Positions 37,016 through 48,622 are shown, counted from the first letter of the stretch. The stretch is 64,000 nt of DNA from Oscillospiraceae bacterium (GCA_902764825.1 CACWXL010000001.1:452843-516842), one strand, 5' to 3'. Translations and numbers: made by a program. Notes: generated by a model not told the origin, from the letters alone.

Positions 37016-37633
37016 TTAATCTTCTATGAGTTTTGCCTTGAAGAGTGCCGTTCCGACAGCGCCTGTGATTATGAACGAAGCGATTGCTTCGAGTACTGCA
37101 TTGATGCCTACCATTGCTACGAAAAGCGCGAGGAAGCTGAGCTCGGGATTAAGTCCTGTTGCCTCGCCGACTGTTGACTTGCCGAAGAGAAGGATCAGTG
37201 CGCTTACAAAGAAAATAGTATTGAATACTGCTGCCGACAGACCTGTCAGTGAAGATCTGACGATGACATTCTTTGTGAGCTTTGTGATGAGCTTGAAAAT
37301 AAGACCTGCGCATAAGCCTGCCAATGCTCTGCATACGACGCACATGATGAATGTAAAGAACACATTCTTGGATGCCAGATATGTTCCGAAAGCATCCATT
37401 CCGAAGCACTGCACAAAGCTCGTAATGCCGAATACCGTTCCCAAAGCCGCACCGGCCCAGGGACCTTTGGCAAGACTGCCGACTGCAACGGGGATCATGA
37501 GGAACGAGATGGAGACGACAACTCCGACTCTGAGATATCCTACGGGAGTAAAAGCCATTAAGATGATAAGTCCCGTCAGGATGCCAAGAAGCGCAATGGT
37601 CTTGGTCTTTGAATTGCGATTTTGTTTTGACAT
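37016..37633 (-). CDS. panT: ECF transporter S component, probably pantothenate-specific
   Basis: A 205-residue membrane protein with about six helices. The stretch IALLGILTGLIILMAFTPVG and LRVGVVVSISFLMIPVAVGS (split over two helices) are typical of substrate-binding S components that plug into a shared ECF energising module. The position directly before coaX supports PanT, the pantothenate carrier. A longer frame opens at 37678, but AAAGGAGGATTTTGTT precedes the ATG at 37633. The energising genes ecfA and ecfT are not in the window. Confidence 0.87.
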   Translation of the reverse strand: MSKQNRNSKTKTIALLGILTGLIILMAFTPVGYLRVGVVVSISFLMIPVAVGSLAKGPWAGAALGTVFGITSFVQCFGMDAFGTYLASKNVFFTFIMCVVCRALAGLCAGLIFKLITKLTKNVIVRSSLTGLSAAVFNTIFFVSALILLFGKSTVGEATGLNPELSFLALFVAMVGINAVLEAIASFIITGAVGTALFKAKLIED

Positions 37634-37775
37634 AACAAAATCCTCCTTTAAGTTATTATTCCTCTTGCGAGGATACAATTACGCGGCGTCCTGCTGTCTT
37701 TAAAGACCCTCCGTCAGATTCCATACGGATATCTGCGTTAATAAGGCATCTTAATATAAAGAAAGCTTTCAGCCG
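37634..37775 (-). promoter_or_regulatory. Structured 5' leader of panT-coaX
   Basis: From the predicted start near 37775 to the ATG is about 140 bases. The leader contains a GTCT/AGAC hairpin and, just before the ribosome-binding site, a TCCTC-GCAA-GAGGA hairpin with a GNRA tetraloop. The length and structure suggest control at RNA level, but I recognise no riboswitch class. Confidence 0.4.
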
Positions 37776-37781
37776 ATTGGG

Positions 37782-37811
37782 ATTATACTACAAGGTCCCT
37801 GAGTCATTCAA
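37782..37811 (-). promoter_or_regulatory. Promoter of panT-coaX
   Basis: On the minus strand TTGAAT (37806-37811), 18 bases, then TATAAT (37782-37787). The -35 lies in the loop of the neighbouring terminator hairpin. Confidence 0.6.
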
Positions 37812-37828
37812 ACCCAGGGACCTTTTTT
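37792..37828. terminator. Strong terminator hairpin overlapping the panT promoter
   Basis: AAGGTCCCTG (37792-37801) pairs exactly with CAGGGACCTT (37815-37824). The better T run (37823-37828) follows on the plus strand, where no gene ends. On the minus strand it lies 30 bases after the coiled-coil protein gene and probably ends that operon despite a poor T run. Confidence 0.7.
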
Positions 37829-37855
37829 CATTCATATGAACAAAACCGTTTCTGA

Positions 37856-40084
37856 TCAGGCTTCAGACTTTATCTCCTCTGTACGGTAGATCAGCTTAAC
37901 TTCGCCATCCATATCATCACTGATTCCGGAGAAACTCTTATACTTTTTCGATACATCGACAGTGGCCTTCAAACGGTCTAAAGTATTGCCAATATCACCG
38001 TCAACGAGGTCTACGATCTTGCTTATGCCCTCTTTATTAAGCTTATCCAGACCGTCAGAAAGCTTCATGGAACCGTCCTTAAGTTTCGACACACCGTCAA
38101 CCAGGGCAGGAACACCGTCTTTAATCTTAAGCGAGCCATCGTAGAGCTGGGCTGAACCGCTCTTAAGCTTCTCAGTTCCGGCTTTAAGTTCCGTTGCTCC
38201 TGATGACAGTTTTGATGCGCCCTTTGCTGCTGAATCTACTCCATCGGTATATGCGATAACACCAAGGTAGAATGCATTGAAACTGTCAAGAGAGGTCTTA
38301 ACAGAAATGATCTGCTTTGATCCTTCGGAAGCTTCTTTGAGCTTATTCTGTACAGCATCTGATGCCATGTTATCGGCAATTGCCTTTTTGATCTGAATCT
38401 CAACATTGTCAGAGATTGTCTTTTTGACAGCGTCAGACTTCATCTGATCCTCAACTGCAGCATCGATAGCAGAAACGATCTCATCTGCGGACATCTTTTC
38501 TTTGACCATGCCGTCGATCTTTGCCGTGATCTCATCAGATGACATCTTAGCTTCGATAGCAGCATCGATCTGAGATTGTACTTCTTCAGTTATATTACCT
38601 GCTTCAACTGCAGCATCGTATTCTTCCTTGCTCATTCCCAAAGAAGCTTCGATAACGCCTGCCGTAACCTGGGTTCTTATGCCGGCTTCCACACCTGAAG
38701 CAACTTTCTCTTTTGTTGCCTGTGTAACTTTTGTTTTAACCTGGTCTTCAACAGTCTCCGTTACCTTTTCAGTGATCTTATCCCTGTTGGCTTCGACCGC
38801 CTTGCTTACAGAATCAAGGGCCTGGTTATAAACATTCGTCTCATCTAAAGAATCGATAACCTTATTCAGCACCTGTGAATAATTGGAGATAGTGAGCTTC
38901 GGAATTGATATTCCGGCTGCCTGTATCTGCTTTGTTGCAGTATCAAGAAGCGAATTGAATACCTGCTTTGCTCCGCCTGTAAGATCATCGCTCTTTGAAG
39001 ATAAAGTATTGAGGCCATTTGAAAGCTCGCTTATACCGGACTTGATCTTCCCTGCACCGTCATCAAGCGATGCTGCGCCGTCTCTTAACTCTTTTGCTCC
39101 CTCAGCAAGCTTATCGATGCCGTCAACAAGTTCTTTTGATTTACTGAGCAAAGTATCCAATCCGCCATAAAGCTTTGAAGAACCGTCTAAAAGCTTATCC
39201 ATTGCATCTGTGAGGCTTTTCATCGAATCTTTGACTTCGTCTTCATTGAGCTTATCTGCATCAAGCTCATTGAAAAGATCGTTAGTCGCGATGGTTACTG
39301 TCATACCAAGGCTGAAATCTTTAACATCCGCTGTGATCTCGACATAATCAGGAATCTCGAGCTTATCTTTGCTGATAGCAAGATTATCCTGAAGGCCGGG
39401 GAATGCAAGGCCTGCTACAACAGTCCTTGTTCCGTCATTTACCACCTTGCCGTTCGTGACTTCCACATTGCTGAACTTATCGTCATCCAGTTCGATTCCG
39501 GTAAGCATTGCAAAAGGCACATATATTTTCTCTTTCTTTCCGCCGATATCGACCATCTCATACTGGTTGTTCTTATAGTCGAATCTGATAGTTACCCTGC
39601 CACTCTTTCCTGCAATCTCTTTTGCTGACATAGTCTTACCGTCAAGCTTATATGAAACGCTGACATCAACAGGGAGTGCTTTTGTCGTGCTTCCCTGATA
39701 GTAGATATCGTTACCTTCGGCATCCCACACTTTCATGTGATCTCCGTTTATAGAATACGTTTCGTTGCCTTTAACATTCTTGATGTCGGTAAGTTTTGTA
39801 TCGTCGATGATCTCATTATCGGCTTTTGCATTCTTTATCCAATCGCTGACGATTACTTTTTTGACTGTTCCGTCAGAATTAGCGAGAACATAAACAGTCT
39901 CATCCTTAATGTTAACATCAGCTGTCTTTGAAGGTGTTTTCACATCTTCCTGAACAGGTTCACTTACCTCAGGTTCCAATAAAGGTTCCTCATCTTTTGT
40001 CTTGGCATAGCATATTCCTGCTACACCGAAACATACCGATAAACAAACACCAAGAGCTACCGCTTTTTCAGCCAACTTATCCAT
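37856..40084 (-). CDS. Secreted coiled-coil protein, partner of the MMPL permease
   Basis: A 742-residue exported protein. Residues 1-27 look like a signal peptide (AVALGVCLSVCFGVAGICYA). Residues 50-290 form a beta-rich domain; residues 290-400 and 600-690 carry runs of the pattern LxDGxxKLxxGxxxL seen in YhgE/Pip phage-infection-type proteins; the middle (about 430-590) is a long coiled coil rich in Glu, Lys, Ala and Val. Unlike YhgE it has no C-terminal membrane helices. The start overlaps the end of the MMPL gene by eight bases, so the two are probably one export or envelope complex. The cargo is unknown. Confidence 0.8.
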   Translation of the reverse strand: MDKLAEKAVALGVCLSVCFGVAGICYAKTKDEEPLLEPEVSEPVQEDVKTPSKTADVNIKDETVYVLANSDGTVKKVIVSDWIKNAKADNEIIDDTKLTDIKNVKGNETYSINGDHMKVWDAEGNDIYYQGSTTKALPVDVSVSYKLDGKTMSAKEIAGKSGRVTIRFDYKNNQYEMVDIGGKKEKIYVPFAMLTGIELDDDKFSNVEVTNGKVVNDGTRTVVAGLAFPGLQDNLAISKDKLEIPDYVEITADVKDFSLGMTVTIATNDLFNELDADKLNEDEVKDSMKSLTDAMDKLLDGSSKLYGGLDTLLSKSKELVDGIDKLAEGAKELRDGAASLDDGAGKIKSGISELSNGLNTLSSKSDDLTGGAKQVFNSLLDTATKQIQAAGISIPKLTISNYSQVLNKVIDSLDETNVYNQALDSVSKAVEANRDKITEKVTETVEDQVKTKVTQATKEKVASGVEAGIRTQVTAGVIEASLGMSKEEYDAAVEAGNITEEVQSQIDAAIEAKMSSDEITAKIDGMVKEKMSADEIVSAIDAAVEDQMKSDAVKKTISDNVEIQIKKAIADNMASDAVQNKLKEASEGSKQIISVKTSLDSFNAFYLGVIAYTDGVDSAAKGASKLSSGATELKAGTEKLKSGSAQLYDGSLKIKDGVPALVDGVSKLKDGSMKLSDGLDKLNKEGISKIVDLVDGDIGNTLDRLKATVDVSKKYKSFSGISDDMDGEVKLIYRTEEIKSEA

Positions 40085-42182
40085 GAATTAATGCCTCCTT
40101 AGCTTTTTTAACACTTTTGATATGAGTCATTCCGACCGTCGTTTTGCATATGACACCGTCAAAGAGCATGAACATTGCAGGCAAAGCAAAGATTACTAGC
40201 AGCATGCTTATAACCGCGCCTCTTGCCATCAGCATGCACATCGAGCTGATCATCTCGATGTCGGAATACAAAGCTACTCCGAACGTTGCTGCGAAAAGTC
40301 CCATTCCCGATACGATGATCGAAGGTATCGATGTATAAAGCGCAGTCCAGACAGACTCCTTTTTGTCATGTCCTGCGATCCTTTCGGTCTTATATCTTGT
40401 CGTCATTAAGATCGCATAGTCGACAGTCGCACCGAGCTGGATCGTGCTGATGCAGATAGGGGTAATAAATGCCATGCTCTGTCCCAGATAATGCGGAAGT
40501 CCAAGATTGATGAATATTCCGAGCTCGATGACGGAAATCAGGATCAAGGGCAGAGAAATACTCTTTTCGACAAACAGGATGATCAGGAAAATTGCAAGGA
40601 CTGAAACTGCAGTTACGACCTTGAAGTCGCGGTCAGTAGTCTCGATCATATCCTTTGTGCAAGGGCCCTCGCCAATGACAAGTCCATTGCTGTCGTATTT
40701 CTTTACTATTCCGTTGATAACATCGATCTGGCTGTTGATCTCATCAGTCGCTACGCCGTATTCGGAGCCTATCAGCATCAACTCCCAATTCTCGCTCTTA
40801 AGCGCTGATGTTAGCCTGTCAGGAATCAGATCTTCCGGTATTCTTGATCCTATGAGCGACTCCAGGCTCAGCACATACTTAACACCATTAACGCTCTTTA
40901 TCTGTTCTGTCATGGAACGCACACTGTCAGCTTCCAGATCGGATCTTACGAGAACCATGTGCGTTGCGCCCACACCATACTCTTCATTGAGCTTTGTCGT
41001 GGATATGATGTAATTCATATCTTCCGGCAGTGTCTCTGCTATGTTGTAATAGACTTCTTTGTTCGCTTTTCTATAACCATAGTAAGCAGGTGTGATAAGG
41101 ACCGCAAAGATTATCAGGAATGCCGGGAAGATCTTGATCAGCTTTTTCGAAAAAGACTTCGAATCAGGAATAAGCGATCTGTGTCTTGTCTTTTGAAGGG
41201 GCTTATCGAAAATAAGGATCAGGGACGGCAGCAAAGTTACGCAGCCTATAACTCCGAGGACAACACCCTTAGCCATTACAATACCCAAGTCTCTTCCCAA
41301 TGTGAAAGTCATGAAGCACAATGCTACAAAGCCCGCTATAGTAGTGACGGAACTTCCTACAACGCTTGTAAGAGTTTTCCTGATAGCAAGAGCCATAGCT
41401 TCCTTGTGATCGTCATTAGTCGCAAGCTCCTCGTTATAGCTGTGCCAGAGGAATATCGAGTAGTCCATTGTAACTGCCAGCTGCAAGACTGCAGACAATG
41501 CTTTTGTGATATAAGAGATCTCTCCAAGGAAATAGTTTGATCCCATATTCATCAATATCATCGCACCGATAGATGCCAGGAACACAAAAGGCACGAGCCA
41601 GCTGTCCAGGAAAAGAAGCATTGCAACGCATGATAGTGCAACAGCAAGACCTACATAAATAGGCTCTTCTTTTTCACACAGATCCTTAAGATCGACAACG
41701 AGCGCAGTCATGCCTGATATAAAGCACTGCTCTCCGCAGACCTTTCTGATCTCCTTAACAGCTGTCATCGTGCGGTCATCAGACGTGCCCGTGTCAAAGA
41801 ACACAGCCATCATCGTTGAGTTCCCGCTGTTAAATGCTTTATAAATGTCTTCAGGCAGAAATTCTTTCGGCATGGAAAGATCAGCGACAGAATCGTACCA
41901 GAGAACAGTGTCAACATGTTCGATCTTTTCGACTTTTTCTTTAAGGGCAGCTACATCCTTATCAGGCATATTCTCGAAAATAAGGAACGTAAAAGCGCCC
42001 TTGTTGAAGTCTTTGAGCAGTTCATTCTGGCCCTTTACCGTCTCCATGTCTGAAGGCAGATAAGTGAGCATGTCGTAATTGACTCTGGTCTTTACCATGC
42101 CGATAACTGACGGCACCATGAGGATCAAAGCCAGTATCAGTATTGCAATACGGCTTTTAACAACTCCCCTTGAAAACTTCAT
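40077..42182 (-). CDS. RND-superfamily MMPL-type transporter
   Basis: A 701-residue permease with the duplicated RND layout: one helix at the N-terminus, an outside loop of about 150 residues, five or six helices, then a second loop (about 375-510) and another helix group. The motif YITKALSAVLQLAVTMDYSIFL near 225-245 and its twin TIQLGATVDYAILMTTRY near 590 carry the membrane aspartate typical of MMPL/HpnN proton-driven exporters of lipids or drugs. It follows an HdeD-like gene by 16 bases and overlaps the secreted coiled-coil gene. Confidence 0.9.
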   Translation of the reverse strand: MKFSRGVVKSRIAILILALILMVPSVIGMVKTRVNYDMLTYLPSDMETVKGQNELLKDFNKGAFTFLIFENMPDKDVAALKEKVEKIEHVDTVLWYDSVADLSMPKEFLPEDIYKAFNSGNSTMMAVFFDTGTSDDRTMTAVKEIRKVCGEQCFISGMTALVVDLKDLCEKEEPIYVGLAVALSCVAMLLFLDSWLVPFVFLASIGAMILMNMGSNYFLGEISYITKALSAVLQLAVTMDYSIFLWHSYNEELATNDDHKEAMALAIRKTLTSVVGSSVTTIAGFVALCFMTFTLGRDLGIVMAKGVVLGVIGCVTLLPSLILIFDKPLQKTRHRSLIPDSKSFSKKLIKIFPAFLIIFAVLITPAYYGYRKANKEVYYNIAETLPEDMNYIISTTKLNEEYGVGATHMVLVRSDLEADSVRSMTEQIKSVNGVKYVLSLESLIGSRIPEDLIPDRLTSALKSENWELMLIGSEYGVATDEINSQIDVINGIVKKYDSNGLVIGEGPCTKDMIETTDRDFKVVTAVSVLAIFLIILFVEKSISLPLILISVIELGIFINLGLPHYLGQSMAFITPICISTIQLGATVDYAILMTTRYKTERIAGHDKKESVWTALYTSIPSIIVSGMGLFAATFGVALYSDIEMISSMCMLMARGAVISMLLVIFALPAMFMLFDGVICKTTVGMTHIKSVKKAKEALIHG

Positions 42183-42198
42183 TTTTATATACTTCCTT

Positions 42199-42786
42199 TC
42201 AATAGTTTTCCATATCAGCCAGTTCTGATCTCTGGTTCTTTACGATCTTTACCATGCTTAGAGCAACGCTAATGTTAAGAAGCCCCTCAATAAGAAAAGC
42301 TGTGCCGGTTATCATTACCATGATGCTCATGGCTTCTGCGGGTCTTCCAACGAGAAGGATCCCCATGATCCCTGCTATGCATGAAAAGAGCGCTGTAAGC
42401 CACCACTCTCTTATGCCGAACCTCTTTGCTTCAAGAGAGATACCGATCTTGAAAAGAGCGTTAATGATGACGCATACGCCGCCTGTTATGCTTACAAAGC
42501 TCATGACATCGCCGGGTTTAAATATTGTGATGACTCCTAAGATGATAAGAAGGATCCCGAACTGAAGATCATACTGGAAAGCCAGTCTGAACAGATCTTT
42601 TGAGAAATAACCGATAAGCTTTATAACTCCGAAAACGATCATTGAAAGTCCTGCGAAAAGGCCGATTGCTTCAACAGAAATACCAGGCTTTAACAGCATT
42701 AAGATGCCTGCAATGCAGAATAAAACGGACATAAAGATATATCCGTATTTTGCTATCCTGATCGATGTAACTGAACGTGTATGCAT
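42199..42786 (-). CDS. HdeD/DUF308-family membrane protein
   Basis: A 195-residue membrane protein with six helices in three pairs, matching the DUF308/HdeD family (SIRIAKYGYIFMSVLFCIAG, then GLSMIVFGVIKLIGYF and GILLIILGVITIFKPGD). HdeD is an acid-resistance membrane protein in enterobacteria; the wider family has no fixed role. Three ATG codons stand in a row; the one at 42786 is best spaced from GGAGG. It is the first gene of the MMPL operon and lies directly after the terminator of the TetR gene. Confidence 0.85.
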   Translation of the reverse strand: MHTRSVTSIRIAKYGYIFMSVLFCIAGILMLLKPGISVEAIGLFAGLSMIVFGVIKLIGYFSKDLFRLAFQYDLQFGILLIILGVITIFKPGDVMSFVSITGGVCVIINALFKIGISLEAKRFGIREWWLTALFSCIAGIMGILLVGRPAEAMSIMVMITGTAFLIEGLLNISVALSMVKIVKNQRSELADMENY

Positions 42787-42867
42787 CATCATTCCTCCTT
42801 TTCATCCAAAGGATACCCATGAGAGGAAATGATTAACACGGACAATACCTGCGCCCATGAATAAAAA

Positions 42868-42893
42868 TTAGGCACGGGACGTCCCGTGCCTAA
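42868..42893 (-). terminator. Terminator after the TetR gene / ATP synthase operon
   Basis: A perfect 26-base palindrome with arms TTAGGCACGGGAC and its complement, followed on the minus strand by TTTTTATT. It separates the TetR gene from the HdeD-MMPL operon. Confidence 0.85.
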
Positions 42894-42916
42894 AGAGTTG
42901 ATTTTATATTTGATTA

Positions 42917-43471
42917 TTAATCCTGGAGTCCCTTTGCAATTTCCGGTGCAAGGTCTTTTCGCATTACAAGGATCTTTCTGAATTCCTGTGCATATTCTTC
43001 TTTCATACCCTTATTGAGCCACTCTATTACAAGTCCAAAGCATACACACTTATAGTAATCTGTTAAGGTCTGTCTGCTGCTTTCACCGATACTTGTACCG
43101 GAAACTGCCATTTCAATATAGCTCCGGACCAGATACTCGCTGACTTCCATAAGATAGTTCTCGAACATCTCTCTGTTAACAGACTTAAATATATGCATGA
43201 TCGCGCGTTTATGCTGCGAAGCAAACTCGATCAGCGCATCATAACACTCTACGATCGATTTTACGGATGGATACTTTTTGATTATTCCTTCAGCATCTTC
43301 TTTAACTATCTCTTCGATGAGGTCAGGAAGGTCATGATAATGATAATAGAACGAATTACGGTTGATGCCGCACTTTTCGACAATATCCTTTATCGTAATA
43401 TCTGACAGAGGATGTTCTTCCAAAAGTTCTACAAATGTTTCTTTTATAGCCTTTTTCGTAAAGTTAGCCAT
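42917..43471 (-). CDS. TetR-family regulator at the end of the ATP synthase operon
   Basis: A 184-residue TetR protein. The helix-turn-helix is at residues 20-45 (DITIKDIVEKCGINRNSFYYH), followed by the YHYHDLPDLIEEI connector; the rest is the ligand-binding domain, similar in style to DhaS/YxaF-like regulators. It starts only six bases after the atpC stop and so is probably cotranscribed with the ATP synthase. Its likely target by position is the HdeD-MMPL operon behind it, which would tie an export system to the energy operon's expression. That target is inference; no clear operator is seen. Confidence 0.9.
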   Translation of the reverse strand: MANFTKKAIKETFVELLEEHPLSDITIKDIVEKCGINRNSFYYHYHDLPDLIEEIVKEDAEGIIKKYPSVKSIVECYDALIEFASQHKRAIMHIFKSVNREMFENYLMEVSEYLVRSYIEMAVSGTSIGESSRQTLTDYYKCVCFGLVIEWLNKGMKEEYAQEFRKILVMRKDLAPEIAKGLQD

Positions 43472-43477
43472 CTTGTT

Positions 43478-43750
43478 TTACTCCCATGACCTGACCATAA
43501 GAAGGACTTCTTTAGAAGTTACACGGAGCATGCCCTCGCTTATCATACCTTCAACATCGTCAAATCCGTCAGCGCTTTTATCGTCCGAAGAAACAACAGT
43601 ACATTTTCCGGGTTTAACAGGTGTGACAAAAGGAATATGTCCGGCAAAGACTGCCAGGTCTCCTTCTGCTCCGCGCAGATAAAGGCCCGCTACATCTTTG
43701 TCCATGACTGTTCCTTCCGGAGTCAGTATCTTGAGTCTGAATTTCTCCAT
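43478..43750 (-). CDS. atpC: ATP synthase epsilon subunit lacking the C-terminal domain
   Basis: At 90 residues this subunit is short; family members usually have about 130-140. The N-terminal beta-sandwich is complete (FRLKILTPEGTVMDKDVAGL, then GDLAVFAGHIPFVTPVKPG and MLRVTSKEVLLMVRSWE). The two C-terminal helices, which in other bacteria rise into the rotor and block ATP hydrolysis, are missing. The stop is six bases before the TetR start, and I find no helical continuation in another frame, so this is a genuine short form. Confidence 0.93.
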   Translation of the reverse strand: MEKFRLKILTPEGTVMDKDVAGLYLRGAEGDLAVFAGHIPFVTPVKPGKCTVVSSDDKSADGFDDVEGMISEGMLRVTSKEVLLMVRSWE

Positions 43751-43770
43751 TTAAGCTGCTTACTCCGTCA

Positions 43771-46075
<2,305 letters not shown>

Positions 46076-46077
46076 GA

Positions 46078-47574
46078 TTACTTCTTCTTCATCTTATCAA
46101 GAACTTTTTTGAGTTCTTCTTCATCTTCTTTATCCCAAGAGCCTTTTTCGATCCTGAGCATCCAATCCTTGTGCTCGTGATCGAGCTTTTCATAGAGTTT
46201 TTCCTGATAACCCTTGATCTCACTTATCTCATATTCATTGAGATAACCGTTGATAACTGCATAGATAATGCCGACCTGTCCACCGACCGGAACAGGTGCG
46301 TTACGGTCCTGCTTCAATACTTCAACGATTCTTTCTCCCAAATGAAGTCTTGCTCTGGTATCAGCATCGAGATCTGATCCGAACTGCGCGAAAGCCTGAA
46401 GCTCCCTGTACTGCGAATAAAGGAGCTTTAATTCGCCGGATACTTTCTTCATGGCTTTTACCTGTGCCGAACCGCCGACTCTGGATACAGAGATACCCGG
46501 GTTTATAGCCGGAATGATGCCGTTGTGGAACATCTCGGTCTCAAGGAAGATCTGTCCGTCAGTGATCGAGATGACGTTCGTCGGAATGTATGCGGATACG
46601 TCGCCTGCCTGTGTCTCAACGATAGGAAGCGCTGTGATCGAACCGCCTCCGAACTCAGGAGATACGCATGCTGCACGTTCAAGGAGTCTTGAATGCAGAT
46701 AGAATACGTCACCCGGATAAGCTTCTCTTCCCGGAGGTCTCCTGATAAGAAGCGACAGAGCTCTGTATGCTACAGCATGCTTGGAAAGGTCATCGTAAAT
46801 GATGAGGACATCCTTGCCCTTTTCTCTGAAATACTCTGCCATTGCGCATCCTGAATACGGCGCAATGTACTGGACAGGTGCACTTTCGGCAGCTGTTGCC
46901 GATACTACGATCGTATATGACATCGCACCTTCTCTTACGAGGTCAGAAACTAAAGATACGATCGAAGTCGCCTTCTGTCCTATAGCGACATAAATGCAGA
47001 TAACATCCTTGTCTTTCTGGTTGATTATTGTATCTATTGCGATCTCGGTCTTACCTGTCTGACGGTCGCCGATGATGAGCTCACGCTGACCTCTTCCGAT
47101 CGGGATCATGCTGTCGATAGCTTTGATTCCTGTCTGCAAAGGTACGGATACGCTCTGTCTCTCGATGATTCCGGGAGCCTCAGCTTCAACAGGTCTTTTT
47201 GCTTCTGCAAAGATCGGTCCCTTACCGTCAATAGGATCTCCCAAAGGATTTACGACACGTCCCAGATAGCTTTCTCCGACAGGGATGGAAAGAACGGTAC
47301 CTGTACGCTTTACCTTGGTGCCTTCCCTTATGTCATTCTTATCTGTCAGGATAGCGACAGATACAGTATCGTTCTCAAGATTTAAAGCAAGTCCTGCAGA
47401 ACCGTCCTCAAACTCTAAAAGCTCTGTAGATACGCAGTTCCTAAGGCCGTATACGGAAGCGATTCCGTCTCCGACCAGAACTACCGTACCGACTTCACCC
47501 ATATCAACACGGCTCTTATAATTTCTAATCTGTTCCTTGAGAATATTACTGATTTCTTCAGGTTTGCTGACCAT
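46078..47574 (-). CDS. atpA: ATP synthase F1 alpha subunit
   Basis: The 498-residue non-catalytic hexamer subunit. P-loop [15 protein letters not shown] near 169, the family signature [20 protein letters not shown] near 285 and the conserved [16 protein letters not shown] near 345 are intact. It ends two bases before atpG and starts two bases after atpH. Confidence 0.98.
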   Translation of the reverse strand: MVSKPEEISNILKEQIRNYKSRVDMGEVGTVVLVGDGIASVYGLRNCVSTELLEFEDGSAGLALNLENDTVSVAILTDKNDIREGTKVKRTGTVLSIPVGESYLGRVVNPLGDPIDGKGPIFAEAKRPVEAEAPGIIERQSVSVPLQTGIKAIDSMIPIGRGQRELIIGDRQTGKTEIAIDTIINQKDKDVICIYVAIGQKATSIVSLVSDLVREGAMSYTIVVSATAAESAPVQYIAPYSGCAMAEYFREKGKDVLIIYDDLSKHAVAYRALSLLIRRPPGREAYPGDVFYLHSRLLERAACVSPEFGGGSITALPIVETQAGDVSAYIPTNVISITDGQIFLETEMFHNGIIPAINPGISVSRVGGSAQVKAMKKVSGELKLLYSQYRELQAFAQFGSDLDADTRARLHLGERIVEVLKQDRNAPVPVGGQVGIIYAVINGYLNEYEISEIKGYQEKLYEKLDHEHKDWMLRIEKGSWDKEDEEELKKVLDKMKKK

Positions 47575-47576
47575 AA

Positions 47577-48104
47577 TTACGATATCTCTTTCTCTAAGTT
47601 TTTCAGGTTCTTTCTGACACTTCCGTCAAAGAACATTCCGTTTGCCGTTACAGTTATTCCGCCCATCAGAGCAGGATTTATCTTATATCTGGGCCTTACT
47701 GTCTTGCCCGTTATCTTTTCGAGCTTGGCTACGATCTTTGCCTTCTCTTCGTCAGTAAGCTCTACCGCGCTCGTGATCTCTGCATAAGTGAACTTTTTAA
47801 AGTCTTCGTACATATGCTCGAACTCTTTATAGGCATCGAAAAAAGACCCCATGTCAGCGCGTTCGGTCATTACTGCCAGGAAAGAATAAAGAACGTCATC
47901 CACCTTTCCTTCAAAAGCTTCGCGGAGTGCATCCATGCGCTCGCTTTTGGGGATTCCGGGATTCGACAGGAATTCAATATATTCAGGCATCTCTTTAAAG
48001 AGCCTTTTTAGACTCCTTATATTGTTACGGATGTCGTCGATATTGCCCGACTCGTATGCCGTCTCAAAAAGCGCCAGAGCATATTCTCTTCCGGTAGTGT
48101 TCAT
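47577..48104 (-). CDS. atpH: ATP synthase F1 delta subunit
   Basis: The 175-residue stator subunit that joins F1 to the b stalk. The N-terminal helical bundle starts [18 protein letters not shown]; the C-terminal region ends with the typical [20 protein letters not shown] segment. Its start overlaps the atpF stop by four bases. Confidence 0.95.
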   Translation of the reverse strand: MNTTGREYALALFETAYESGNIDDIRNNIRSLKRLFKEMPEYIEFLSNPGIPKSERMDALREAFEGKVDDVLYSFLAVMTERADMGSFFDAYKEFEHMYEDFKKFTYAEITSAVELTDEEKAKIVAKLEKITGKTVRPRYKINPALMGGITVTANGMFFDGSVRKNLKNLEKEIS

Positions 48105-48604
48105 TTCGTCTCACCTAATTTGTCGATAGCGTCATCGATAAGATCTCTATGGTCATCCATATTGATCTCACGTCCGATGATCTGCTCGGAGATAACCTGG
48201 GAAACATCAACGATTTCCTTCTTGATGGTCTCTCTGGCTTCACGTCTGTCACGTTCGATGTCCGCCTTGGCTTTTCTGATGATCTGGTCAGCCTTTTCGC
48301 GCGATTCGTAGAGCATGATCTCATTACGCTCGTTCGCACGCTCGACTGCCTCACTGATGATCTCATCAGCTTTCTGATCTGCAGTAGTGATCTTGTCTTC
48401 CCAGTCGGCCTTGAGATCATCTGCCTCTTTACTGGCTTTCTCGGCCTTCTTGTACTGTGTCTCGATCTCGTTTTCTCTTTGCGCCTTGATCTTCTTCACA
48501 GGCTCAAAGAGGAACTTTTTTAAGATCAGGAACAGGATCACCAGGTTTGCCAGTGATATCACTACCTGCCAGATATTTATCGAAATAATATCCAGATTCT
48601 GCAT
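48101..48604 (-). CDS. atpF: ATP synthase F0 b subunit
   Basis: The 167-residue peripheral stalk: one membrane helix (about 12-30, VVISLANLVILFLILKKFL) followed by a long charged helix that reaches F1. The length and sequence style (EKADQIIRKAKADIERDRRE) are standard. Located between atpE and atpH. Confidence 0.96.
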   Translation of the reverse strand: MQNLDIISINIWQVVISLANLVILFLILKKFLFEPVKKIKAQRENEIETQYKKAEKASKEADDLKADWEDKITTADQKADEIISEAVERANERNEIMLYESREKADQIIRKAKADIERDRREARETIKKEIVDVSQVISEQIIGREINMDDHRDLIDDAIDKLGETK

Positions 48605-48622
48605 CTTGATTTGGCTCCGTTA

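Noticed and set aside
37026..37703. Plus-strand frame of 225 codons ending near the hairpin at 37792
   Set aside because: It lies antisense to panT, has no ribosome-binding site and no protein-like pattern, even though a plus-strand terminator follows.
37634..37775. Known riboswitch class before panT
   Set aside because: I checked by eye for TPP, FMN, cobalamin, folate, purine, preQ1 and ZTP signatures and none fits; it is kept only as an unassigned leader.
43751..43770. Frameshift as the cause of the short epsilon subunit
   Set aside because: The missing part would be at the other end of the gene (below 43478), where the TetR gene begins at once; no helical epsilon tail is found in any frame.
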